NCBI GenBank assembly: GCA_045531955.1
Contig: JAZSFC010000051.1
Span: 1-64,000 of the forward strand
From: SIG299 sp045531955
Lineage (GTDB): Bacteria > Bacillota > Clostridia > Lachnospirales > Lachnospiraceae
Direction of reading: 5' to 3'
DNA: 64,000 nucleotides
Shown here: positions 32,817-41,781 of the stretch, piece by piece
How the letters are laid out: each line of letters opens with the position of its first letter
Position numbering within the stretch: position 1 is the first letter of the stretch
Program-made: the position numbers and the translations under genes
The notes under the pieces: generated by a model
Database searches by the model: none
The model's input: the letters and a program-made list of their open reading frames with translations, nothing else
What the model was told of the DNA's origin: nothing

Positions 32817-34600
32817 TGGCGGCACCGGGACCGAAGACTCCCGCATCCAAGAAGTATGAACGGGCAAGAGACCCGAAAAAAGCACTTCGCGGATTGTGGG
32901 GATATTTAAAATTATATCAATGGTTGCTGCTAGCGGCAATACTGCTTACTTTTGCAGGAAATGGTCTGGCATTGGTGGGACCGATGTTGTCAGGTAAGGC
33001 AATTGATGCTATCGCAGGAATCGGAAAAGTAGATTTTGAAACGGTATTTTATTATGCCGGCTGGATGGTCATTTTTTATGCGGCATCTTCCGTGCTTTCC
33101 TACGGATTGGCACTGCTTATGCGTACTATCACCCAGAAAACTGTACGGAAAATGCGACAGGACGTATTTGACAAGCTGATGGAACTTCCGGTGGGATATT
33201 TTGATACTCATTTATCCGGTGATATTATCAGCCGTATTTCCTATGATATCGATGTGATTAACACATCCCTTTCCAATGATGTGGTGCAGATTTGTGCCAG
33301 TGTGGTAACCGTTACCGGCTCCTTTATTATGATGGTTATTATTGCGCCGTCATTGGTGGTAGTAATGCTGGTTACCATTCCGATGTCCATTCTGTATACC
33401 AGATATATGACAAAGAAAACAAGACCACGGTATTCCAAACGTTCCGCTAAGCTTGGTGAAATGAACGGCTTTGTGGAAGAAATGATTACCGGGCAAAAGG
33501 TAATTCAGGCCTATGCCAGGGAAGAAGTGATGGAGAAGCGGTTTTACGATGTGAATAAAGCTGCGATGGATGCCTACTATGATGCAGATTATTGCAACGC
33601 TACCATGGGACCTACCGTTAACTTTATTAATAACCTGTCCCTGACACTGGTTACGGTATTCGGCGCATTGCTTTATCTAAAGGGAGTATTATCTATCGGT
33701 AATATTTCCTCCTTTGTACAGTACTCCAGAAAGTTTTCCGGACCGATTAACGAAGTGGCCAACATTGCCGGAGAAATCCAGTCTGCCCTTGCTGCTGCAG
33801 AGCGAGTGTTCCGCGTACTTTCCGAAGAGGAAGAAGTGGCAGATATTTATGGCGCGGTAGACCTTGATACCGTAGAAGGACATGTGGAAATTCAGAATGT
33901 TACCTTCGGCTACAGTGAAGAAACGCCGATTTTGAAGGATTTCTCATTGGATGTAGAACAGGGCAAGCTGATTGCGGTTGTGGGACCGACCGGCGCAGGA
34001 AAAACTACGCTGATTAACCTTTTGATGCGTTTTTATGACCCGCAAAAAGGAGAAATCCGTATTGACGGGAAAGAAAACCGGGAGATTAAGAGAGATGATT
34101 TGCGCAGGGCCTATGCCATGGTGTTACAGGATACCTGGGTGTTCGGCGGAACTATTTTTGAAAATATTGCCTACGGAAAAGAAGACGCTACCATGGAAGA
34201 GGTGGTGGAAGCGGCGAAAGCGGCACATATTCACTCCTACATTAAACGTCTGCCGGATGGCTACAATACAATTTTAACGGAAGACGGCGTGAATATTTCC
34301 AAGGGACAGAAACAGCTGCTTACCATTGCAAGAGCCATGCTTTTGGACTCTAAAATGCTGATTTTGGACGAAGCTACTTCGAATGTGGATACCCGCACGG
34401 AAATCCGCATCCAAAAGGCAATGGAAAAACTGATGGAAGGAAAAACCTGCTTCATTATTGCCCATCGTTTATCTACGATTCAGCATGCAGATTTAATTTT
34501 AGTGGTAGATGACGGACAGATTGCAGAACGGGGAAATCATAAAGAACTGATTGCAAAAAAAGGTTTTTATTATGGATTGTATACTTCACAGTACGAATAA
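32816..34600 (+). CDS. ABC exporter half-transporter (subunit with catalytic Glu)
   Basis: 594 residues with the same fold. Walker A is GPTGAGKTT, the signature is degenerate (ISKGQKQLL) and Walker B MLILDEATSNVD keeps the Glu. The stop and start codons of the two subunits share one base (TAATG), so they are made together. The combination with the upstream subunit gives one consensus and one degenerate ATP site. The N-terminus has an extra cytoplasmic stretch (PGPKTPASKKYERARDPKKA). Confidence 0.9.
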   Translation: MAAPGPKTPASKKYERARDPKKALRGLWGYLKLYQWLLLAAILLTFAGNGLALVGPMLSGKAIDAIAGIGKVDFETVFYYAGWMVIFYAASSVLSYGLALLMRTITQKTVRKMRQDVFDKLMELPVGYFDTHLSGDIISRISYDIDVINTSLSNDVVQICASVVTVTGSFIMMVIIAPSLVVVMLVTIPMSILYTRYMTKKTRPRYSKRSAKLGEMNGFVEEMITGQKVIQAYAREEVMEKRFYDVNKAAMDAYYDADYCNATMGPTVNFINNLSLTLVTVFGALLYLKGVLSIGNISSFVQYSRKFSGPINEVANIAGEIQSALAAAERVFRVLSEEEEVADIYGAVDLDTVEGHVEIQNVTFGYSEETPILKDFSLDVEQGKLIAVVGPTGAGKTTLINLLMRFYDPQKGEIRIDGKENREIKRDDLRRAYAMVLQDTWVFGGTIFENIAYGKEDATMEEVVEAAKAAHIHSYIKRLPDGYNTILTEDGVNISKGQKQLLTIARAMLLDSKMLILDEATSNVDTRTEIRIQKAMEKLMEGKTCFIIAHRLSTIQHADLILVVDDGQIAERGNHKELIAKKGFYYGLYTSQYE

Positions 34601-34613
34601 AATGTGTTATACT
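34585..34613 (+). promoter_or_regulatory. Sigma-A promoter of the manA operon
   Basis: TTCACA at 34585-34590 and TATACT at 34608-34613 with a 17-base spacer. The -35 box lies within the last codons of the exporter gene. Confidence 0.7.
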
Positions 34614-34653
34614 ATAAGTTGATGACTAATGTAGAAAGGCTGGGAAAACTACC

Positions 34654-35598
34654 TTGAGAGAAATTTTATTTTTAAAGCCTGTTTTTAAACAAATGATTTG
34701 GGGCGGCAACCGGATGGCATCGGAATACGGTTATGACATTCCGGGGGATAATACCGGAGAATGCTGGGCAATCAGCGCTCATGCGAATGGTGACGGCACT
34801 ATTTGCGGAGGCACCTATGACGGTGTGAATTTGAGCACACTGTACAAAGAACACAGAGAATTATTCGGTAACAGCAAAGAAGAAGTATTTCCGCTGTTAA
34901 TTAAAATTATTGATGCAAAAGCGGACCTTTCCATCCAGGTACATCCAGATGATGCTTACGCAAATGTAAATGAAAACGGTTCCCTCGGAAAAACCGAGTG
35001 TTGGTATATTCTGGATTGTGACGAAGATGCTACTATTGTTATCGGTCATAACGCAAAGGATAAAGCAGAACTTCGCAGCATGATAGAAGAAAACCGTTGG
35101 GACGAACTGATTTCCGTACGTCCAATTAAGAAGGGAGATTTCTTCCAAATTGAGCCGGGCACGGTTCATGCCATTAAAGCAGGAACTCTTATTTTAGAAA
35201 CCCAGCAGAGCAGCGATATTACATATCGTTTATATGATTACGGCAGACTGCAAAACGGTAAGCCAAGAGAATTACATATTGAAAAGAGTATTGATGTCAT
35301 CGAATGTCCGCACCGTGACAGAACGGCAGAAAACAAGTTTGACCGGGCAGGAGATGCGAGAGTGCAAACGATGGTAACCTGTCCGTTTTACACGGTAAAG
35401 AAAATCTGCTTAAAGGGAGAAGCAGAGCTTTCTATGGACGGTGACTATCAGTTGTTCAGTGTAATCGAGGGAAATGGTACGGTAGACGGTATTCCGGTAA
35501 AGAAGGGGGATCATTTTATTTTACCGACCGGTTACGGAGTATATAAGCTTTCGGGAGAGATGGAGCTTATGACATCTTTTACGAGAGGAGAACAATAA
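34654..35598 (+). CDS. manA: Mannose-6-phosphate isomerase, class I
   Basis: 314 residues with the zinc-binding segments of type I phosphomannose isomerase: SIQVHPDDAYA, KTECWYIL, IEPGTVHAIKAGTLILE and ITYRLYDYGR. It interconverts mannose 6-phosphate and fructose 6-phosphate. The start codon is TTG 34654, with GGG at 34642-34644 as a weak site. No in-frame ATG gives the conserved front (REILFLKPVFKQMIWGG). Weak initiation may keep the level low. Confidence 0.92.
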   Translation: MREILFLKPVFKQMIWGGNRMASEYGYDIPGDNTGECWAISAHANGDGTICGGTYDGVNLSTLYKEHRELFGNSKEEVFPLLIKIIDAKADLSIQVHPDDAYANVNENGSLGKTECWYILDCDEDATIVIGHNAKDKAELRSMIEENRWDELISVRPIKKGDFFQIEPGTVHAIKAGTLILETQQSSDITYRLYDYGRLQNGKPRELHIEKSIDVIECPHRDRTAENKFDRAGDARVQTMVTCPFYTVKKICLKGEAELSMDGDYQLFSVIEGNGTVDGIPVKKGDHFILPTGYGVYKLSGEMELMTSFTRGEQ

Positions 35599-35601
35599 CA
35601 A

Positions 35602-36354
35602 ATGAATAACTGGCTAAATCCTGATAATAAATTTTTTACCTTTATGGGAAAGGTATTTGATACGTTGGTGTTGAATACTGTCTGGTTGTTGCTCTGTATT
35701 CCGCTTCCGATACTTACGGTGGTGTGGATTGCTAAAACAGAAAATATTCTTTTCCTGTTACTTACTGCTATAACATTACTTCCCATTGTACCGGCAACCA
35801 CCGCGTTGTATTATTCCATTGTGAAGTCTGTCCGCAGAGAAAGAAGCTATGCCGTAAAGGAATTTTTCCGCTCCTTTATGAGAAATTTGAAACAGGGAGT
35901 TGTTTTTTCTGCAATTGCTATAGTTTTTGCGATAGTACTTTATATTGATTTCCAGTATACATGGGGACTTTTGGAAGCCCAGCAACCTTCCGGAAGTGTG
36001 TATTTGGGAGTGTTTATTGTAATTACCCTGCTGTTTTGTGCAATGTATTCTTATGTGTGTCCGATTCTTTCCAGATTTGAGATGAAGACTGCCGGAATAT
36101 TAAAAACTGCTTTTGTTATGGCAGCAAGGCATTTACTTACTACAGTAGTACTGCTTGTTCTTTTGGTCGGGGTAGTACTGGGATGTTACATTTTGTTGCC
36201 GGGTATGTTCTTTTTACCTGCAGCAGCAACCTTAGTAGCATCTTTCATGATTGAAAAAGTATTTAAGAAATACATGCCGGAAAAAGAAGAACCGGAGCTT
36301 GATGCTGCCGGTGAAGAAATCGGACAGGAAAAAGATGAATGGTATTTAGAATAA
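35602..36354 (+). CDS. YesL-like (DUF624) membrane protein
   Basis: 250 residues with five or six hydrophobic helices and the family's features: an N-terminal VFDTLVLNTVWLLLCIPLPI followed by VPATTALYYSIVKSVR. YesL proteins often sit next to carbohydrate ABC transporters and utilisation genes, and here the neighbours are manA and glgB. The tail after residue 222 is strongly acidic (EKEEPELDAAGEEIG). The function of the family is unknown. It starts three bases after manA. Confidence 0.8.
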   Translation: MNNWLNPDNKFFTFMGKVFDTLVLNTVWLLLCIPLPILTVVWIAKTENILFLLLTAITLLPIVPATTALYYSIVKSVRRERSYAVKEFFRSFMRNLKQGVVFSAIAIVFAIVLYIDFQYTWGLLEAQQPSGSVYLGVFIVITLLFCAMYSYVCPILSRFEMKTAGILKTAFVMAARHLLTTVVLLVLLVGVVLGCYILLPGMFFLPAAATLVASFMIEKVFKKYMPEKEEPELDAAGEEIGQEKDEWYLE

Positions 36355-36382
36355 ATCCATAAGAGAAAGAGGAGGTAGTTGT

Positions 36383-38659
36383 ATGGAAAACCGATTAAAC
36401 GCACAGATGGATTGGGAAAAAGTGGAAGCAGTGGTATATGCAGATACAAAGTATCCGTTCCAGATTCTCGGACCGCGTATGACAGAAAACGGAGTTCAGA
36501 TTTGTTGTATGTATCCGGGTGCAAAAAGCGTGTCTGTTAAGGTAAAACGTTCCAAAGAGGTTTATGAAATGGTCCGTCTGGATGAAACAGGTTTCTTTGG
36601 CGTTTTAGTTGACAAGGATAAGATTTTCAAATACACCTATGTAATTACCAATGAAGACGATACTGTTTGGGAACAGGAGGACGCATATGCGTTTCTTCCG
36701 GTACTACCGGACGATGAGCTGGAATTGTTTGCTCAGGGTATCAACTACAACATTTATAAGCTTCTCGGTGCACATAAGAAAAAAATCGGCAGCGTAGAAG
36801 GTGTGGAATTTGCGGTATGGGCACCAAATGCACAAAAAGTCAGTGTTGTAGGTGACTTTAATATGTGGGACGGCAGACGTCACCTCATGGAAATGCAAAA
36901 GGATTCCGGTATTTTTGCTTTGTTCATTCCTGGAATTAAGGAAGGCGATATTTATAAATACGAAATCCGTGTTAAGGGCGGTGCTAACGTATTAAAGGCA
37001 GACCCTTACGGCTTCAGTTCCCAGTTGCGTCCGGATAATGCTTCTGTAGTGGCAGATTTATCCGGTTATGAATGGCAGGATAAAGAGTACATGACTGCCA
37101 GAAAGAAACATAATCCGTTGGATGGTCCGGTAAATATTTACGAAGTGCATCTCGGCTCCTGGAAAAAGCCGGAGGAAGAAGAGGGCAGACCATTCTATAA
37201 TTACCGTGAAATCGCACCGGAACTGGCAAAGTATGTACTGGAAATGGGCTACACCCACATCGAGCTTTTACCGGTAATGGAGCATCCGTTTGACGGTTCC
37301 TGGGGATACCAGGTAACCGGATACTACGCACCAACTTCCCGTTACGGAACCCCGAAGGATTTTATGTACTTTATGGACTATATGCATCAGAAAGGTATCG
37401 GTGTTATTTTAGACTGGGTACCGGCACATTTCCCGAAGGATGCTTTTGGTCTTGCCTGCTTTGACGGTACCTGCCTGTACGAGCATCAGGATAAGCGTCA
37501 AGGTGAACATCCGCACTGGGGTACATTGATTTTTAACTATGGACGGCCACAGGTTTCCAACTTCCTTATCGCCAATGCGTTGTACTGGGTAGAGCAGTAT
37601 CATGCGGACGGTATCCGTATGGATGCAGTTGCTTCCATGCTGTATCTGGACTATGGTAAAAACGACGGCGAATGGGTGGCAAACAAGTATGGCGGCAAGG
37701 AAAATCTGGAAGCTATCGAATTGTTAAAGCACTTGAATTCCATGATGGCAAAACGCAATAAAAATGTGTTAATGATTGCGGAAGAATCTACGGCTTGGCC
37801 GATGGTAACCGGTGATGTGGAAAATGGCGGCCTCGGATTCAACATGAAGTGGAATATGGGATGGATGAACGATTTCCTCACCTATATGAAGACAGATCCT
37901 CTGTTCCGTAAGCATTGTCATGGTTGCATTACGTTCAGTATGATGTATGCTTACAGTGAAAAGTTCCTGTTAGTGTTCTCTCACGATGAAGTAGTTCACG
38001 GCAAGGGCTCTCTTGTGAATAAGATGCCTGGCGAATATGAGCAGAAATTTGCAAACCTGCGTACCGCCATGATGTTTATGACAGGACATCCGGGTAAGAA
38101 GTTCTTATTCATGGGTCAGGAGTTTGCACAGTTCTCCGAGTGGAGCGAGGCAAGGGGACTTGACTGGCACCTGCTTTCCGAGTATGAAAAGCACCAGGAA
38201 TTCCACAAATTCAGTAAAGATATGAATAAGCTGTATCGGACAGAGCCTTCTCTTTATGAGCAGGACTTTAATCCAAACGGTTTTGAATGGATGAGCTGCA
38301 TGGATGCAGACAGAAGTATTGTTTCTTTTGTAAGACGTGCAAAGGATAACAATGACATGTTGCTGTTTGTATGTAACTTTACTCCGGTTGCTTATGAAAA
38401 CTTCCGACAGGCTGTTCCTGTTCCGGGTAAATATAAAGAAATTTTCAATAGTGATTCTGTTAAGTATGGCGGTACCGGTATGGTAAATTCCAGACAAATT
38501 GTGGCTACAGACGAACCTTGCGACGGCAGAGAATGCTCTATTGAAATGGCATTGGCTCCGCTTGGTACAGCTGTATTCCGGATTAAACCGGAATTACCGG
38601 AAGAAAAAAAGACAACAAAGAAAACAACAAAATCAACAAAGAAAACTAAGGAGGCATAA
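36383..38659 (+). CDS. glgB: 1,4-alpha-glucan branching enzyme
   Basis: 758 residues. Two N-terminal carbohydrate-binding segments (the second at VEFAVWAPNAQKVSVVGDFN) precede a GH13 catalytic barrel with HPFDGSWGYQVTGYYAPTSR, the nucleophile in DGIRMDAVASMLYLDYG, the acid/base in MIAEESTAWP and the third carboxylate in FSHDEVVHGK. It makes alpha-1,6 branches in glycogen. The C-terminal 20 residues are a Lys/Thr repeat (KKTTKKTTKSTKKTK), an unusual basic tail. ATG 36383 follows AGAGGAGGTAG. Confidence 0.95.
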   Translation: MENRLNAQMDWEKVEAVVYADTKYPFQILGPRMTENGVQICCMYPGAKSVSVKVKRSKEVYEMVRLDETGFFGVLVDKDKIFKYTYVITNEDDTVWEQEDAYAFLPVLPDDELELFAQGINYNIYKLLGAHKKKIGSVEGVEFAVWAPNAQKVSVVGDFNMWDGRRHLMEMQKDSGIFALFIPGIKEGDIYKYEIRVKGGANVLKADPYGFSSQLRPDNASVVADLSGYEWQDKEYMTARKKHNPLDGPVNIYEVHLGSWKKPEEEEGRPFYNYREIAPELAKYVLEMGYTHIELLPVMEHPFDGSWGYQVTGYYAPTSRYGTPKDFMYFMDYMHQKGIGVILDWVPAHFPKDAFGLACFDGTCLYEHQDKRQGEHPHWGTLIFNYGRPQVSNFLIANALYWVEQYHADGIRMDAVASMLYLDYGKNDGEWVANKYGGKENLEAIELLKHLNSMMAKRNKNVLMIAEESTAWPMVTGDVENGGLGFNMKWNMGWMNDFLTYMKTDPLFRKHCHGCITFSMMYAYSEKFLLVFSHDEVVHGKGSLVNKMPGEYEQKFANLRTAMMFMTGHPGKKFLFMGQEFAQFSEWSEARGLDWHLLSEYEKHQEFHKFSKDMNKLYRTEPSLYEQDFNPNGFEWMSCMDADRSIVSFVRRAKDNNDMLLFVCNFTPVAYENFRQAVPVPGKYKEIFNSDSVKYGGTGMVNSRQIVATDEPCDGRECSIEMALAPLGTAVFRIKPELPEEKKTTKKTTKSTKKTKEA

Positions 38660-38664
38660 GAACA

Positions 38665-39477
38665 ATGGAAGTAGTTCTTACATTTATCACAGCAACATTA
38701 TTACCGGCATTAATTAAGATTTTAATTGCCCTGGTTATTTACTGGATTGGCAACAAGCTGATTAAGTTTGTACTCAACTTAACAGGCAAAGCTATGGAGA
38801 AGGCAAACCTGGATGCAGGCGTACAGTCTTTCTTAAAGTCCGCACTTAAAATTGTATTATTTGTAGTTCTGGTATTTGCAATTATCAGCTATCTTGGTAT
38901 TGCAACCACAGGTATTGCGGCATTATTTGCATCTGCCGGTGTTACCGTAGGTCTTGCTTTGCAGGGCAGCTTATCCAATCTGGCAGGCGGTGTACTTATT
39001 TTAGTATTAAAGCCGTTTAAGGTTGGTGAATACATTATTGCTTGTGGCGCAGAGGGTACAGTTACCAGCATTGAAATTCTTTGTACAAAGTTACTTACCG
39101 TTGATAACAAAGTAGTTATTATTCCAAACGGTTCCCTGGCTAACAGCAACATTACCAATGTATCCCGTGAAGAGTTCCGTCGTGTTGATTTAGTTTTTGG
39201 TGTTGCTTATGAAAGTGACCTGAAGCTGGTGAAGAATCTTCTTCAGCAGATTGGTGACAGACATGAGTTGGCACTTCATGATGAAGCACATCCGGTTACC
39301 GTTTTCATTAACGAATTTGGTGCAAGCTCCATTGATTTCGGTTTCCGCGTATGGTGTAAGAATTCCGATTATTGGACCGTAAAATGGGATTTAATGGAGA
39401 AGGTAAAGGATGCATTCGATGCAAATAATATCGAAATTCCGTTCAACCAGTTAGACGTTCATATGCAGAATCAGTAA
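38665..39477 (+). CDS. Small-conductance mechanosensitive channel, MscS family
   Basis: 270 residues: N-terminal hydrophobic helices, the pore helix region with ALFASAGVTVGLALQGSLSN, then FKVGEYIIACGAEGTVTSIE and VIIPNGSLANSNITN of the cytoplasmic beta domain. It opens under membrane tension to release solutes during osmotic downshift. It begins five bases after glgB, so it is translationally linked to a glycogen enzyme. That is odd but could reflect an osmotic link. Confidence 0.92.
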   Translation: MEVVLTFITATLLPALIKILIALVIYWIGNKLIKFVLNLTGKAMEKANLDAGVQSFLKSALKIVLFVVLVFAIISYLGIATTGIAALFASAGVTVGLALQGSLSNLAGGVLILVLKPFKVGEYIIACGAEGTVTSIEILCTKLLTVDNKVVIIPNGSLANSNITNVSREEFRRVDLVFGVAYESDLKLVKNLLQQIGDRHELALHDEAHPVTVFINEFGASSIDFGFRVWCKNSDYWTVKWDLMEKVKDAFDANNIEIPFNQLDVHMQNQ

Positions 39478-39575
39478 GAAATAATGAAAAAGATAAGAAA
39501 CTGTGATAAATAAATAGACAGAAAATCCTTTTCTTTTTCAAAAAAATATGATAATATAATATCAATTTTAGTAGG

Positions 39576-39607
39576 GGTGTTCTAAATGGAAGTTTAGGGC
39601 ACCTTTT
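39576..39607 (+). terminator. Leader hairpin with T-run before glnN (possible attenuator)
   Basis: GGTGTTCTAAA at 39576-39586 pairs with TTTAGGGCACC at 39593-39603 (two G-U pairs), with a TGGAAG loop, and TTTT follows. A perfect TATAAT lies at 39555-39560, so the hairpin would be at the very start of that transcript. It could be an attenuator or the terminator of the upstream operon. Confidence 0.5.
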
Positions 39608-39652
39608 ACTGTATAAGATGAAGCAGCAAAGCTAAGAAAGGCAGGCTTACAT

Positions 39653-41767
39653 ATGGCAGAGAAAGTAACTGATTTTTTCGGTATTGACGTGTTTAATGAA
39701 GCAGTAATGAAGGAGCGTCTTCCTGAAGCAACATTTCGGGCATTAAAGAAGACAATGGAAAATGGAGAAGATTTGGATTCCCAAATTGCGGATGTGGTTG
39801 CCGGTGCCATGAAAGAATGGGCATTGGAAAAGGGAGCTACCCACTATACTCACTGGTTCCAGCCAATGACCGGCATTACTGCGGAAAAGCATGATGCGTT
39901 TATTACCCCGGCCGAAGAAGGCAAGGTTATGTTAGAGTTTTCCGGTAAGGAACTGATTAAAGGCGAACCGGATGCTTCTTCATTCCCGTCCGGAGGTTTA
40001 CGTGCCACTTGCGAGGCGAGAGGATATACTACCTGGGATTGTACCTCTCCGGCTTTTGTAAAGGAAGATGCTGCAGGTGTAACCCTTTGTATCCCGACAG
40101 CATTCTGTTCTTATACCGGTGAAGCATTGGATAAAAAAACGCCGTTGCTCCGTTCCATGGAAGCTATTGACAGAGAGGCTGTCCGTATTTTGAAATTATT
40201 TGGCCATAGCGATGTGACCAATGTTTCCTGTTCTGTAGGACCGGAACAGGAATACTTCTTGATTGACCGGGACAAGTTTTTACAGAGAGAAGATTTGATT
40301 TTTACCGGCCGTACGTTATTTGGTGCAAAGCCTCCAAAGGGCTCCGAAATGGACGACCACTACTTCGGTGCGCTGAAAGAGCGTGTGGCAGCTTATATGA
40401 AAGAATTGAATTATGAACTTTGGAAGCTTGGCGTGCTCGCAAAGACCCAGCATAATGAAGCGGCTCCGGCACAGCATGAGCTGGCGCCGATTTATTCTAC
40501 TGCCAACATTTCCGTAGACCACAACCAGCTGGTGATGGAGGTCATGAAAAAGGTGGCAAAGCGTCACGGCTTAGAGTGTCTGTTACATGAAAAACCATTT
40601 AAACATCTTCATGGCTCCGGTAAGCATAATAACTGGTCTATCGTAACCAATACAGGAAAGAATCTGTTAAGTCCGGGCAAGAACCCGAATGAAAACTTAG
40701 AGTTTTTGTTATTTATCACTGCGGTAATTAAAGCGGTAGATGAGCATGCAACCTTGCTGCGCTATGCGGCATCCAATCCGGGAAATGACCACCGTCTCGG
40801 CGGTCATGAAGCTCCGCCTGCCATTATCTCTATTTTCCTGGGAGAGCAGCTAGAAGATATTGTCCGTCAGATTATTAAAACCGGAGAAGCAAAGGATTGC
40901 AAACAGAAGGTTTACATGAACATTGGTGTACATACCCTGCCGGAAATCCGTAAGGATGCTACGGACAGAAACCGTACATCTCCGTTTGCATTTACCGGTA
41001 ATAAATTTGAGTTCAGAATGCTGGGCTCTTCCATGTCGGTAGCAGGTCCGAATACAGTATTAAACACCATTGTTGCTGATACGTTAAGTCAGTTTTCTGA
41101 TGAGCTGGAACAGGTATCCGCAGAAGAATTCGAAACTGCATTGAAGAAACTTTTGCAGAGGGAATTAACTGCCCATGAAAGAATTATCTTTAATGGGGAC
41201 GGTTATTCCGAGGAATGGACCAAAGAAGCAGAGCGCAGAGGTCTTCCGAATGAGGCATCGATTGTAGGGGCAACTAAAGCTCTGTTATATGATAAAACGG
41301 TGGAAGTATTCACAAAGCATAAGGTTTTCAGCCGTACAGAGCTGGAAGCCCGTGCAGAAATGAACTATGAAAATTATGCAAAAACCATCAATATCGAAGC
41401 AAAAACCATGGTAGATATGGTAAGAAGAATGTATATTCCTGCAGTCATCAGTTATGCAACAGAGCTGGCAAACTCTATTAACTCTGTGCGTGCGGCAGTT
41501 CCGGGTGCAAACTTTACAGTGCAGGAAAAGCTTCTTAGCCAGGTTTCCGAATTGCTGGCAGAAACAGAAGCAGCAAAGGAAAAGGTAAGAGAAGTCCGTC
41601 TTGCGGCAGTTGCTCTTACTAATGCGAAAGAAAAGGCAGAAGCCTACCGTGAAAATGTAGTTCCTGCGATGGAAGCACTGCGTATTCCGGTAGACAAGCT
41701 GGAAACTATAGTAGACAAGAAGTTTTGGCCGGTGCCAACCTACGGGGATCTTGTATTTGAGGTATAA
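39653..41767 (+). CDS. glnN: Glutamine synthetase type III
   Basis: 704 residues, the usual length of GSIII (about 700) and much longer than GSI. Family segments include FPSGGLRATCEARGYT, SCSVGPEQEYFLID, NEAAPAQHELAPIYS and KPFKHLHGSGKHNNWSI. It makes glutamine from glutamate and ammonia. ATG 39653 follows AGAAAGGCAGGCTTAC. The leader carries a hairpin with a T-run that may regulate it. The gene is followed 14 bases later by a cell-wall hydrolase-like gene. Confidence 0.95.
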   Translation: MAEKVTDFFGIDVFNEAVMKERLPEATFRALKKTMENGEDLDSQIADVVAGAMKEWALEKGATHYTHWFQPMTGITAEKHDAFITPAEEGKVMLEFSGKELIKGEPDASSFPSGGLRATCEARGYTTWDCTSPAFVKEDAAGVTLCIPTAFCSYTGEALDKKTPLLRSMEAIDREAVRILKLFGHSDVTNVSCSVGPEQEYFLIDRDKFLQREDLIFTGRTLFGAKPPKGSEMDDHYFGALKERVAAYMKELNYELWKLGVLAKTQHNEAAPAQHELAPIYSTANISVDHNQLVMEVMKKVAKRHGLECLLHEKPFKHLHGSGKHNNWSIVTNTGKNLLSPGKNPNENLEFLLFITAVIKAVDEHATLLRYAASNPGNDHRLGGHEAPPAIISIFLGEQLEDIVRQIIKTGEAKDCKQKVYMNIGVHTLPEIRKDATDRNRTSPFAFTGNKFEFRMLGSSMSVAGPNTVLNTIVADTLSQFSDELEQVSAEEFETALKKLLQRELTAHERIIFNGDGYSEEWTKEAERRGLPNEASIVGATKALLYDKTVEVFTKHKVFSRTELEARAEMNYENYAKTINIEAKTMVDMVRRMYIPAVISYATELANSINSVRAAVPGANFTVQEKLLSQVSELLAETEAAKEKVREVRLAAVALTNAKEKAEAYRENVVPAMEALRIPVDKLETIVDKKFWPVPTYGDLVFEV

Positions 41768-41781
41768 TTTTTGAGGTGCAT

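Noticed and set aside
39576..39603. ANTAR-type antiterminator target before glnN
   Set aside because: The loop TGGAAG does not have A at position 1 and G at position 4, and only one hairpin is present instead of two.
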